The translations under genes and the position numbers were made by a program. This document shows, in pieces, positions 43,202 through 51,523 of a DNA stretch of 64,000 nt; position 1 is the first letter of the stretch; every line of letters starts with the position of its first letter. Under the pieces are notes generated by a model. The model saw only the letters and a program-made list of their open reading frames with translations. It searched no databases and was not told where the DNA came from. Source of the stretch: Priestia aryabhattai B8W22 (GTDB taxonomy: Bacteria > Bacillota > Bacilli > Bacillales > Bacillaceae_H); the NCBI RefSeq assembly GCF_000956595.1, contig NZ_JYOO01000023.1, forward strand, positions 24,966-88,965, written 5' to 3'.

Positions 43202-45472
43202 ATGAGAATACGAAAAAACTTACAAGAAGTAATAGATATCTTGCAAACGAATCCATCGTATCAGGAGAATATTGTTCATTGGCATACAATCGAAGAGAAA
43301 GAAGCTAAAACTGCGCCATTTCCAGCTTCTTTGCATACGAAACTGCGGGAAGCGCTTGAGAAACGAGGAATTGGTTCGCTTTATACGCATCAAAAAACAG
43401 CGTTTGATTTGGCGACAGCTAAGAAAAATGTTGTGGCCGTGACGCCGACAGCATCGGGGAAAACATTGTGCTACAACTTGCCGGTACTCCAAAGTATTAT
43501 GGAGAATGATCAGGCTAGAGCTCTTTATTTGTTTCCAACAAAAGCGCTTGCCCAAGATCAAAAAAGTGAATTAAATGAAATCATTGAAGAAATGGAAGTA
43601 CCAATCAATAGCTACACGTATGATGGAGATACTCCGGCAAATATTCGTCAAAAGGTAAGAAAAGCAGGTCATATTGTTATTACGAATCCAGATATGCTTC
43701 ATTCAGCTATTTTACCTCATCATACGAAATGGGTATCACTGTTTGAAAACCTGAAGTACATTGTGATTGATGAACTTCATACGTACCGGGGTGTTTTTGG
43801 AAGCCACGTAGCCAACGTTATACGCCGGTTAAAGCGAATTTGCCGCTACTATGGAAGCAATCCTATCTTTATTTGTACATCAGCGACCATCGCTAACCCA
43901 AAAGAACTCGCTGAACATTTAACGGGAGCTCATGTTATGTTAGTAGATAACAACGGAGCGCCTAGCGGCCGCAAGCATTTTATTTTTTATAATCCGCCTA
44001 TTGTTAATAAACCGTTAAACATTAGAAGAAGTGCTACGCTTGAAGTGCGAAATATTGCAGGAGAGTTTTTGAAAAATAAAATTCAAACCATTGTATTTGC
44101 ACGAAGCCGAGTACGAGTGGAAATTATTTTAACGTATCTGCAGGAGCTCGTAAAAAACCAGCTTCAAAATAAGTCTATTCAAGGGTACCGCGGAGGATAT
44201 TTGCCAAAGCAGCGACGCGAAATAGAAAGAGGACTTCGAGAGGGAAGTATTTACGGAGTAGTCAGTACGAACGCTTTAGAGCTAGGAGTGGATATCGGGC
44301 AGCTGCAGGTGTGTGTGATGACAGGTTATCCAGGCACGGTTGCAAGTGCTTGGCAGCAAGCAGGACGAGCAGGAAGACGTCACGGAGAAGCCGTCATTGT
44401 GATGGTCGCAAGTTCAAGTCCGCTGGATCAGTATATGATTCAGCATCCGGATTACTTTTTTAGCAGAAATCCAGAAACAGCTCGAATTAATCCTGATAAT
44501 CTTGTTATTTTAGTCGATCATTTAAAATGTGCGTCCTACGAGTTGCCGTTTAAGCAGGGAGAAACATTTGATGGGGTAGAAATTGAAGACGTGCTGGAGT
44601 TTTTGCAAGAAGAGCGAGTGATTCATTTTAGCGGAGACAAATGGTACTGGATGAATGATTCGTTCCCAGCTCATAATATCAGTCTGCGCTCTGCATCCCA
44701 AGAAAATGTTGTCATCATTGATCAATCGGACGTTGCAAATGTGAAAGTAATTGGAGAAATGGATCGCTTTAGTGCCATGACGCTTCTTCATGATGAGGCG
44801 ATTTACTTGCATCAAGGCATTCAGTATCAAGTAGAATACTTGGACTGGGATGAGAAAAAAGCGTATGTTCGTGAAGTCGATGTAGATTATTTTACCGATG
44901 CTAACTTGGCGGTTAACTTGAAGGTTCTAGAAGCTGATAAAGAACGATTGGAAGGGACATATTCAATCAGTTATGGTGATGTAATGGTCAGCGCCATGGC
45001 GACGATATTTAAAAAAATAAAGTTTGAGACGCATGAAAACATAGGGTCAGGTCCCATTTCACTTCCGGAAGAAGAACTTCATACCAATGCCGTGTGGCTA
45101 AGCTTTGAAAAAGAACAGTTTCACGAATCTGAAGAACGATTGGAACAAGCGCTCATTTCCGTGGCAAATGCCGTTCAGTCAATTGCACCGCTTATGGTGA
45201 TGTGCGATCCTTCTGATTTACATGTAGTGCCTCAGATAAAAGCGGTGCACAACGAACAGCCCACTATCTTCTTATATGACCGATACCCGGGAGGCATTGG
45301 CCTAAGCGATAAAGTATACGAACAAATGAATGATGTGCTAAGTCAAACCAATCAATTAATTGTAAATTGTTCTTGCGAAAGCGGCTGTCCGTCCTGTATT
45401 GGTATGGAAGCACAGGGAGAACACGCAAAAAGCGATGCGCTCGTACTGCTACAACAACTGCAAAGTAGGTGA
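43202..45472 (+). CDS. mrfA: MrfA (YprA), DEAD/DEAH-type DNA repair helicase
   Basis: MrfA is a superfamily 2 helicase that with MrfB repairs mitomycin C damage in B. subtilis, independently of UvrABC. The 756-aa protein has 'TPTASGKTLCYNLP' (motif I), 'DELHTYRG' (DExH), 'CTSATI' and 'SAWQQAGRAGRRHG'. A C-terminal four-cysteine zinc-binding domain (MZB/DUF1998) follows with 'NCSCESGCPSC'. AGGTG at 43191 favours ATG 43202. mrfB begins four bases after the stop, so the two are coupled. Confidence 0.95.
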   Translation: MRIRKNLQEVIDILQTNPSYQENIVHWHTIEEKEAKTAPFPASLHTKLREALEKRGIGSLYTHQKTAFDLATAKKNVVAVTPTASGKTLCYNLPVLQSIMENDQARALYLFPTKALAQDQKSELNEIIEEMEVPINSYTYDGDTPANIRQKVRKAGHIVITNPDMLHSAILPHHTKWVSLFENLKYIVIDELHTYRGVFGSHVANVIRRLKRICRYYGSNPIFICTSATIANPKELAEHLTGAHVMLVDNNGAPSGRKHFIFYNPPIVNKPLNIRRSATLEVRNIAGEFLKNKIQTIVFARSRVRVEIILTYLQELVKNQLQNKSIQGYRGGYLPKQRREIERGLREGSIYGVVSTNALELGVDIGQLQVCVMTGYPGTVASAWQQAGRAGRRHGEAVIVMVASSSPLDQYMIQHPDYFFSRNPETARINPDNLVILVDHLKCASYELPFKQGETFDGVEIEDVLEFLQEERVIHFSGDKWYWMNDSFPAHNISLRSASQENVVIIDQSDVANVKVIGEMDRFSAMTLLHDEAIYLHQGIQYQVEYLDWDEKKAYVREVDVDYFTDANLAVNLKVLEADKERLEGTYSISYGDVMVSAMATIFKKIKFETHENIGSGPISLPEEELHTNAVWLSFEKEQFHESEERLEQALISVANAVQSIAPLMVMCDPSDLHVVPQIKAVHNEQPTIFLYDRYPGGIGLSDKVYEQMNDVLSQTNQLIVNCSCESGCPSCIGMEAQGEHAKSDALVLLQQLQSR

Positions 45473-45476
45473 ACTC

Positions 45477-46727
45477 GTGTCTTTTAAAAATAAATTAAAT
45501 CGTATGAAAAAGCATCTTCATGTTACAGAAGCAAAGACGACGGTTGAAAGTAACCCGCAGCAACATAAGAGTGCGTCTATTTCCTATGAGCAGGAATGGA
45601 AGGGAAATCATGCTGTGCCTTACTTTGCTGAAGACAGCTACTGTATGATCAGAGAAGTGGTTTACCCGCTCGACTACAAGCATGGACATTATGAATTTAA
45701 TGAGCTGAAAAAAGTAGTGGAAGTATGGAATCGGTCTACAGTTGCTCATCCGCTTTCATCAAAAGGCCACACATATTCAGATTTATTTTTCTTTGATACG
45801 GAAACGACGGGGCTTAGTACAGGTACGGGAACGACTATCTTTTTGCTAGGATATGCAAGGGTGCTAAAAGATTCCGTCGTTTTTCGTCAGCATATATTAA
45901 CCGAGCCAAGTGGAGAAGTAGCATTTTACGAAAGTTTTTTAAAAGAAGTAGACTACACGACTCTCGTGACTTACAATGGGAAATCTTTCGATTGGCCTCA
46001 CGTGAAGACTCGCCATACGCTATTGAGAGATCATTTGCCCAAGCTGCCTAAGTTCGGTCACTTTGATTTATTGCATGCGTCAAGAAGGCTGTGGAAACAC
46101 AAAATGAATTCGGTTAAGCTTGCGAATGTCGAAAAAGAAATACTTGGAATTGAACGAGTTGATGATATTCCAGGGTTTTTAGCTCCTATGATTTATTTTG
46201 ATTTTATTGAAACGAAAAATCCAAGAGGCTTATTCGACATTATGAAACATAATGAACATGATATTTTATCACTGATTACCTTATACATTCATTTATCAAA
46301 ACGTCTCCTTACTAGTGAGGAGTTTACAGAAAAAGAAACATATGAAGTAGCAAGGTGGTATGAGCAGTTAGGGGAGAACAAGCACGCTTTCTCTCTTTAT
46401 CAGGGCGTAGCGGAAAAAGAAAAAGAAGAGCATGAAAAAGCTCAGCTAGCTATGGCTTATCATTATAAAAAAGAAAAGAGTTGGAAAGAGGCAGTGGACA
46501 TGTTTGAACCCTTGGTTCAAACATGTGAAAGTGACGTCGCTATAGAAGCACTGGTTGAGCTAGCTAAAATTTATGAGCATCGTCTCAAAGATGTTCATCA
46601 AGCACTTTTATATACTGAGCTAGCCTGGGAGAAGTGGAATCAACTCAGAGAAATGACTAAAAAAACGTCGAAGGAAGCGCTTGAAAAAAGACTTCTTAGA
46701 CTAAAAAATAAATCAGCTAAAGGATAG
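45477..46727 (+). CDS. mrfB: MrfB (YprB), DEDD exonuclease partner of MrfA
   Basis: This 416-aa protein has a ribonuclease H-like 3'-5' exonuclease domain with 'FFDTETTGLSTGTG' (catalytic Asp, Glu), 'LVTYNGKSFDWPHV' and 'KHNEHDILSLITLY'. The C-terminal ~120 residues are TPR-like helices. In B. subtilis MrfB needs MrfA and acts in mitomycin C repair. The frame is open from 45399, but AGGTGA before the GTG at 45477 and coupling to mrfA set the start. Terminator at 46709-46746. Confidence 0.94.
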   Translation: MSFKNKLNRMKKHLHVTEAKTTVESNPQQHKSASISYEQEWKGNHAVPYFAEDSYCMIREVVYPLDYKHGHYEFNELKKVVEVWNRSTVAHPLSSKGHTYSDLFFFDTETTGLSTGTGTTIFLLGYARVLKDSVVFRQHILTEPSGEVAFYESFLKEVDYTTLVTYNGKSFDWPHVKTRHTLLRDHLPKLPKFGHFDLLHASRRLWKHKMNSVKLANVEKEILGIERVDDIPGFLAPMIYFDFIETKNPRGLFDIMKHNEHDILSLITLYIHLSKRLLTSEEFTEKETYEVARWYEQLGENKHAFSLYQGVAEKEKEEHEKAQLAMAYHYKKEKSWKEAVDMFEPLVQTCESDVAIEALVELAKIYEHRLKDVHQALLYTELAWEKWNQLREMTKKTSKEALEKRLLRLKNKSAKG

Positions 46728-46746
46728 ACTTCAGCTGATTTATTTT
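46709..46746 (+). terminator. Terminator of mrfAB
   Basis: AAATCAGCT / AGCTGATTT stem, then ATTTT; the first arm overlaps the end of mrfB. Confidence 0.75.
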
Positions 46747-46886
46747 AAAATATTCAGAATTATTATTCTTTTATTTTTGTGGATGTTTTATATTGTTCTA
46801 TTTTTCAGTCATTGATAAAATTAGTCAATGTAAGACTGATTCTTACAGCTTAAAAACAGAACTTTGGTGAGATGGAGAGAGGCCTC

Positions 46887-46982
46887 ATGAGAAATGTGAT
46901 TTTAGTATCATTTTTCGCATTAATTTGTTTAACAGTAATTGTCTTAAGCAGTTTGAAAAATTCGTATAACTCCTTTATGTAG
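46887..46982 (+). CDS. Possible 31-aa single-span membrane peptide
   Basis: 'MRNVILVSFFALICLTVIVL' is followed by 11 polar residues. An AGAGAGG RBS lies five bases before the ATG. This is the usual shape of a small membrane peptide, but nothing else supports it. Confidence 0.4.
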   Translation: MRNVILVSFFALICLTVIVLSSLKNSYNSFM

Positions 46983-47073
46983 GCCAAAAATAGGTGTTTG
47001 TCTTAGTACATGTACACTGCCCTTCACATATTGTAATAGTGTAATAACTAAACAGTGAAAGGGGAAAAAGGAT

Positions 47074-47583
47074 ATGTATCCAAGACCAACAAAATGTATG
47101 CCACCAATTGTGCATCCAACAAAATGCTGCACACAGTTTACTTCTCAGGAGGTAGTTGTACCTCACATTCATCCAAGTCATAATACATTGGTGAATCATA
47201 CAAATGTGAAGCACGTGCATTACTTCCCGCAAACACAATCTGTTGTAAATGAAACTTCAAATCAACAGTTTTTTGGCGGTGCGCAACAATATCCAACTCA
47301 AGTAGGGGGAGCAGGCTATCCAGGTCAAATGGGAGGCTACCCAGGTCAAGTAGCAGGTGCTGGTTACCCAGGTCAAGGAGGTTACCCAGGTCAAGTAGCA
47401 GGTGCTAGTTATCCAGGCCAAGGAGGCTACCCAGGTCAAGTAGGTGGAGCTGGTTTTCCAGGTCAAGGAGGCTACCCAGGTCAAGTAGCAGGCGCTAGTT
47501 ATCCTGGACACAAAGGTTGCGGCCAAGGAAGCTGTCATACAAAAGGCGCGCATCAAGGACCTAATTCAGGGTATTTTAGATAA
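47074..47583 (+). CDS. cotD: CotD-like spore coat protein with Gly-Tyr-Pro-Gly-Gln repeats
   Basis: The first ~55 residues match the CotD family: 'PPIVHPTKCCTQ', 'VVPHIHPSHNTLVNHTN' and 'HVHYFP', rich in His and Cys. After residue 87 come four copies of a 15-residue repeat GGYPGQVAGAGYPGQ with small changes, then a Gly/His/Cys-rich end. Total 169 aa, against about 75 for B. subtilis CotD, so the repeats are an extension. The place after mrfB and before ypsA-gpsB-rnpB is the cotD position of B. subtilis. RBS AAAGGGG. Confidence 0.88.
   Translation: MYPRPTKCMPPIVHPTKCCTQFTSQEVVVPHIHPSHNTLVNHTNVKHVHYFPQTQSVVNETSNQQFFGGAQQYPTQVGGAGYPGQMGGYPGQVAGAGYPGQGGYPGQVAGASYPGQGGYPGQVGGAGFPGQGGYPGQVAGASYPGHKGCGQGSCHTKGAHQGPNSGYFR
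47332..47511 (+). repeat. Four 45-bp tandem repeats inside cotD
   Basis: Direct copies of a 45-bp unit encode GGYPGQVAGAGYPGQ and variants (Ser for Gly, Phe for Tyr). Confidence 0.85.
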
Positions 47584-47646
47584 TGTACGTTAATAGGAGC
47601 TGATTACATCAGTTCCTATTCTATTTTGTTACAAAGGAGTTATATA

Positions 47647-48198
47647 ATGAAGGTGCTAACGGTTACTGGTTATAAGCCATTCGAACTTGGAATTTTTAAT
47701 GAAAAACATCAAGGCATTACATACATAAAAAAAGCGCTCTATAAAAAATTACAGGAATTAGTAGAAGATGGATTAGAATGGGTATTGATTAGTGGCCAGC
47801 TAGGAGTAGAAATTTGGGCAGCAGAAGTGGTATTTGATCTGCAGCTCGATTATCCCGAGCTTCAGTTAGCTGTTTTAACACCATTTTTGGAGCAGGAAGA
47901 AAAATGGAATGACGTCAATAAAGAATTGTATGAATTTGTCTTAAGTCAAGCAGATTATGTAGATAGCATCACAAAAAAGAAATATGAAAGTCCAGCACAG
48001 TTTCGGCTGAAAAATCAATTTTTAGTAGAAAAAAGTGAAGGTATTTGTTTAGTTTACGACGAAGAGCACGAAGGAAGTCCTAAATATATGTTAGAAACGG
48101 CTAAAAAACGTGCTGAACGAGAAGAATACCCTATTATAATGGTGACGTCTCACGACTTACAAGATATCGTGGATGAAGAAAAATTTTCGTCTTTTTAA
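47647..48198 (+). CDS. ypsA: YpsA, SLOG-fold protein
   Basis: This 183-aa member of the SLOG/DUF1273 Rossmann-like family has '[15 protein letters not shown]', '[20 protein letters not shown]' and '[14 protein letters not shown]'. SLOG folds bind nucleotide ligands. In B. subtilis and S. aureus YpsA influences cell division and is neighbour of gpsB, as here. AAAGGAG at 47631 fixes ATG 47647; an earlier in-frame codon has no RBS. Confidence 0.93.
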   Translation: MKVLTVTGYKPFELGIFNEKHQGITYIKKALYKKLQELVEDGLEWVLISGQLGVEIWAAEVVFDLQLDYPELQLAVLTPFLEQEEKWNDVNKELYEFVLSQADYVDSITKKKYESPAQFRLKNQFLVEKSEGICLVYDEEHEGSPKYMLETAKKRAEREEYPIIMVTSHDLQDIVDEEKFSSF

Positions 48199-48302
48199 CG
48201 CCACTTGACGAAACATTTTAAAAGATAAATTGACATTTGAAGCTATTTTTGAAAAAATGAATTATAATAAAGATAAGGTTTATCGTATTCGAGGTGATAG
48301 AG

Positions 48303-48635
48303 ATGTTAGCTGATAAAATTCGCTTAACGGCCAAGGAAATTTTAGAAAAAGAATTTAAAACAGGCATGAGAGGCTATAATCAAGAGGAAGTAGACAAGTA
48401 TCTAGATTCTGTTATTAAAGATTATGAAGCATTTCATGAAGAAATTGAAGCATTACAAACTGAAAATTTACGCTTAAAAAAGCAAGTAGAAGAGTTATCT
48501 AAAAAGCCGCAACAACCTTCGTTTACCCCGCCGCCGGCTCAACAGCAGCAGCAAGCGGGTACGACAAACTTTGATATTTTAAAACGTTTGTCGAACTTAG
48601 AAAAACACGTGTTTGGAAGTAAATTATACGAATAA
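48303..48635 (+). CDS. gpsB: Cell division/elongation adaptor GpsB
   Basis: This 110-aa DivIVA-like protein shuttles PBP1 between septum and side wall. Lipid-binding N-terminal domain '[28 protein letters not shown]' (in pieces), coiled coil at residues ~30-70, a Gln/Pro-rich linker, and the conserved C-terminal '[20 protein letters not shown]'. GAGGTGAT fits ATG 48303 rather than 48294. ponA, its partner, is also in this window. Confidence 0.96.
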   Translation: MLADKIRLTAKEILEKEFKTGMRGYNQEEVDKYLDSVIKDYEAFHEEIEALQTENLRLKKQVEELSKKPQQPSFTPPPAQQQQQAGTTNFDILKRLSNLEKHVFGSKLYE

Positions 48636-48638
48636 CCT

Positions 48639-48670
48639 AAAAATAGGAGTTGCATTCAACTCCTATTTTT
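48639..48670 (+). terminator. Terminator of gpsB
   Basis: AAAATAGGAGTTG / CAACTCCTATTTT with a 4-base loop and T run. Confidence 0.9.
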
Positions 48671-48688
48671 ATTATACTAAGGAAAGTC

Positions 48689-49100
48689 GTTATCAATAAC
48701 GTTCGGGTAATTGCTGCATCACATATGAGGATGTAGAGGAAAGTCCATGCTCGCACAGACTGCGATGTCTGTAGTGTTCGTGCCTAGCGAAGTCATAAGC
48801 TAGGGTAGCTGTTAAAAGCTAACGGCGGGGAAAAAGCCTAAGTCTTTTTAAGATATGGCTTGACTACTCTGAAAGTGCCACAGTGACGAAGTCTTATCAG
48901 AAATGGTAAGAGTGGAACGAGGTAAACCCCTCGAGCGAGAAACCCAAATAATGGTAGGGGAACTTTCTGGAAGGAACTGAACGGAAGGAAGGACAAAATG
49001 GTTACATTTTGTAGATAGATAATTGCCACCGGAGTACGAGGTAGCTAGCCGCTTGCAGTACAATGGTACAAAACATGGCTTACAGAACGTTATTGAAAAG
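48689..49100 (+). ncRNA. rnpB: RNase P RNA, B-type
   Basis: RNA component of RNase P, which trims the 5' leader of tRNAs. It has the Bacillus-type sequence blocks AACGTTCGGGTAATTGCTGC, GTAGAGGAAAGTCCATGCTC, GTGCCACAGTGACGAAGTC, GGTAAACCCCTCGAGCGAG and AAACATGGCTTACAGAACG in order. P1 closes between AATAACGTTC (about 48697) and GAACGTTATT (49085-49094). About 410 nt, the B-type length. Ends are estimated to within about 10 bases. It follows gpsB, as in B. subtilis. Confidence 0.97.
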
Positions 49101-49142
49101 CAATCGACACTAGTTGTTATACACTATATTTTAATCCAACCC

Positions 49143-49172
49143 AGCTCTTCCTGTAATGGAAGAGCTTTTTTT
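49143..49172 (+). terminator. Terminator of rnpB
   Basis: AGCTCTTCC / GGAAGAGCT stem followed by T7. Confidence 0.85.
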
Positions 49173-49183
49173 ATGTCAAAAAA

Positions 49184-49521
49184 AAGGCTAAGACAAAAGT
49201 ATTTGAGTTGAAGTAACAACCGGACTGTTGATCAAAAATATTGATTAACAGTTCGGTTTTTTGTTGTCATGATGAACGCAGGTTTTATCTATTTCGTTGT
49301 TTCTAGTAGTTGATTGGAGGGCAAGGCGAAGACTCCTGCGGGAAAAGCGGAATGGGTGAGACCCCGCAGGAGCGTAGCGACGAGGAGGCACAGCGGCCGC
49401 CCGCGGAAAGCGAAGCCTTGCACGGAAATCAGCAGCGATGTAACGAGTAATCCCTACTAGCTCATTTATCTCATTTGTTGGTCTTTAGATGAAATCCATT
49501 TAGTTATTATGTCTCAATCTC
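49184..49521 (+). mobile_element. Repeat element copy 2 (MITE-like, about 338 bp)
   Basis: The left end AAGGCTAAGACAAAAG and right end TTATGTCTCAATCTC are inverted and related to those of copies 1 and 3. A hairpin (AACCGGACTGTT / AACAGTTCGGTT, about 49218-49258) follows the left end. The GC-rich core at 49318-49437 carries CTCCTGCGGG / CCCCGCAGGAG and GGGCAAGGCGAAG / GAAGCCTTGCACG and is nearly identical to copy 1. Same orientation as copy 1. It lies directly between rnpB and the lia operon. Confidence 0.75.
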
Positions 49522-49650
49522 TTTTTTATACAATCAGGCTGAGCGTGTTATCGGCCTCAGGTCCTAGAAGGAAATAAAGCTCTAGCTCGTTTTGAAAAAA
49601 CGTTATCATCCTTAAACTAAGTATATAGAGAAGCGAAAGGAGGAAACAAA
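49522..49650 (+). promoter_or_regulatory. Presumed lia operon promoter region
   Basis: This is the only space between element 2 and liaI. It contains GGCCTCAGGTCCTAGAAGG (49553-49571), which may be the response-regulator site, and an AT-rich stretch with TATATAG near 49622 that may be the -10. The RBS GAAAGGAGG precedes liaI. Assignment is by position only. Confidence 0.35.
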
Positions 49651-49995
49651 ATGAAAAAAGTTGGTTTGTTTTTGATTGGAGCGGTAGCTGCTATCGTTCT
49701 TCTTGCAAATGCTGGTCCCATGGTAGGACTTGCGCTTGGGTTGGTTATTTTGTACGTAGCATTTAAAGGTTTTGTTAAAGCAGAGACCCCCTTTAAAAAA
49801 TGGCTCTGGGGGTTTATTGGTGTCGTCGTACTCTTAACAACTGTTTCAAACCTTCCGGCCCTTGCTGGTATCATCGCAGCAGTCGTACTTTACACTGTAT
49901 ATAAAAAGTGGAACAGCAGCAGTCCTATAAAAACGGAAAAAGAAGATCCGTTTAAGCATTTTGAACGTCAGTGGGCTGACTTAAATCAAAAATAA
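49651..49995 (+). CDS. liaI: LiaI-like small membrane protein
   Basis: This 114-aa protein has three or four hydrophobic segments in the first 88 residues ('LFLIGAVAAIVLLANAG', 'VGLALGLVILYVAFKGF', 'WLWGFIGVVVLLTTVSNLPAL', 'IIAAVVLYTVYKKW') and a charged tail 'PIKTEKEDPFKHFERQWADL'. By place before liaH it is the LiaI membrane anchor of the phage-shock-like response, although it is larger than B. subtilis LiaI. Confidence 0.72.
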   Translation: MKKVGLFLIGAVAAIVLLANAGPMVGLALGLVILYVAFKGFVKAETPFKKWLWGFIGVVVLLTTVSNLPALAGIIAAVVLYTVYKKWNSSSPIKTEKEDPFKHFERQWADLNQK

Positions 49996-50022
49996 TAAAA
50001 GTTTACTTTATTATCTAAGGAG

Positions 50023-50658
50023 ATGAACAAAATGAGAAACTTATTTACTCGAATGAAAGAAACGATTTCTGCAGACCTTCATCAATTACTTGATCACAAA
50101 GAACAAAAAAATCCAATTGCTGCGTTAAATCACTACTTGCGTCAATGCGAGCAGGAAACCGAAAAGGTAAGGCAGCTCGTTGAGCGACAGCACACGTTAA
50201 AAGAGCAGTTTAATCGTGAATATCACCTGGCACTCGACATGATGAAAAAACGTCATGAGCAAGTACAAGTGGCACAAGCAGCTGAAGAAGCGGAACTACA
50301 TGAATTTATTTTAAAAGAGCATGCTCACTACGAAGAGAGAGCAAAGCGTGTAAAAGCATCTTATGAAGATGCATCCAAGCAGTTAGAAGAGCTTGAACAA
50401 AAGTATGAAGAAATGAAGCATAAGGTAAAAGATATGCATATTCGCCGTATGGAACTCATGGGGCGTGAAAATATTGCCCGTGCGCACCATCGTATGAATT
50501 CAGTAATGAAAACGGAAGCGTCTTATGCGTCTTACAGCCAGTTTGACGAGATGGAAACTTATATTGATCAGCTTGAAAATCAAATTAATACAAATTACTA
50601 TAGACAAACGGTAGACAGCAAAATCGCGGAATTAGAAAAAAGAGTAAAATCATCGTAA
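50023..50658 (+). CDS. liaH: LiaH, PspA/IM30 family envelope stress protein
   Basis: This 211-aa protein is almost wholly coiled coil, of the PspA family. It starts 'MRNLFTRMKETISADLHQLLDHKEQKNP', which can be seen in pieces, with the conserved 'NPIAALNHYLRQCEQE'. PspA/LiaH proteins form large rings that stabilise stressed membranes and are strongly induced by cell wall antibiotics such as bacitracin. RBS AAGGAG. It follows liaI by 27 bases and precedes liaF after a weak terminator. Confidence 0.92.
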   Translation: MNKMRNLFTRMKETISADLHQLLDHKEQKNPIAALNHYLRQCEQETEKVRQLVERQHTLKEQFNREYHLALDMMKKRHEQVQVAQAAEEAELHEFILKEHAHYEERAKRVKASYEDASKQLEELEQKYEEMKHKVKDMHIRRMELMGRENIARAHHRMNSVMKTEASYASYSQFDEMETYIDQLENQINTNYYRQTVDSKIAELEKRVKSS

Positions 50659-50692
50659 AAAATCAGTGTTTCTGCATAAAACATGGTATTCT

Positions 50693-50722
50693 AAAAAAGG
50701 CGTAGGTTTCTGCGTCTTTTTA
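50693..50722 (+). terminator. Weak terminator between liaH and liaF
   Basis: AAAAAAGGCGTAG / CTGCGTCTTTTT forms an imperfect stem. Read-through would give a strong liaIH message and a weak liaFSR message, as known for B. subtilis. Confidence 0.5.
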
Positions 50723-50794
50723 AGGTGAGAGAATAGATATCTGCAGCATCCAAAGAACGAACGCTTCATCTACGAAGAGAAAGGAGAGAGAGCT

Positions 50795-51523
50795 GTGCAA
50801 AGCGTAAACAAAACAGAGTCTCTTATGTTCATTTTTATTTGCAGTTTATTTGTCCTGTTTATTGAAATTATGTTTTTTCACAGCGGCTTGATCTTTTCTA
50901 TATTAATTGCCGGTGCGTTCATGTATATTGGGCGAAAAAAAATGAGAAGAAAACTAGGGCGTATTTTATTTTGGATTGGCGTTATTGGGCTTGTGTTGAA
51001 CATATTTAATACGGTTGCATTTAAGTTTTTAGTTATTGCTCTTTTCCTGTATTTTTTACTTAGATATATTCAATCAAGAAAGCATCCGGTTGAATTTAGA
51101 CCAACTGACGAATTTACACAGCAGCCAAACCAAAGTTTGGTACAGGTCCGGCCGGTTTTGACGAATAAACTTCTTGGTAGTCAAAGAACCGAAGACTCCG
51201 TATACGAATGGGATGATATTAATATTCAAAGCGTATGGGGGGACATTGTGGTTGATTTAAGCAATACCGTTCTGCCAAAAGGCGATGCGGTTATTTTTAT
51301 TCGTCAAGTGTTTGGAAATATTAAAGTGCTCATTCCTTACGAAACGGAAGTATCTGTGAATCATTCTAAACTAGCAGGAAACATAACGGTTTTTGGCCAT
51401 CAGCGCGGCTTTTCGTTCAACGAAAATTTGTCTATCAAAACAGAGGAATTTGATCAGTCTGCTCATAGGGTGAAGATTGTTACAACTGTTGTGATTGGAG
51501 ATTTAGAGGTGCAAAGGATATGA
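50795..51523 (+). CDS. liaF: LiaF, inhibitor of the LiaRS two-component system
   Basis: This 242-aa protein has four predicted membrane segments in the first ~90 residues ('FIFICSLFVLFIEIMFF', 'LIFSILIAGAFMYIG', 'ILFWIGVIGLVLNIF', 'FLVIALFLYFLLRY') and a C-terminal beta-rich cytosolic domain with 'NIQSVWGDIVVDLSNTVLP' and 'GNIKVLIPYETEVSV', the LiaF/YvqF domain. LiaF keeps LiaS inactive without stress. GTG start after AAGGAGAG. It overlaps liaS by four bases (ATGA). Confidence 0.93.
   Translation: MQSVNKTESLMFIFICSLFVLFIEIMFFHSGLIFSILIAGAFMYIGRKKMRRKLGRILFWIGVIGLVLNIFNTVAFKFLVIALFLYFLLRYIQSRKHPVEFRPTDEFTQQPNQSLVQVRPVLTNKLLGSQRTEDSVYEWDDINIQSVWGDIVVDLSNTVLPKGDAVIFIRQVFGNIKVLIPYETEVSVNHSKLAGNITVFGHQRGFSFNENLSIKTEEFDQSAHRVKIVTTVVIGDLEVQRI

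Noticed and set aside
49023..49211. Short reading frames over 48838-49211
   Set aside because: They lie within rnpB or its terminator and have no RBS or family similarity.
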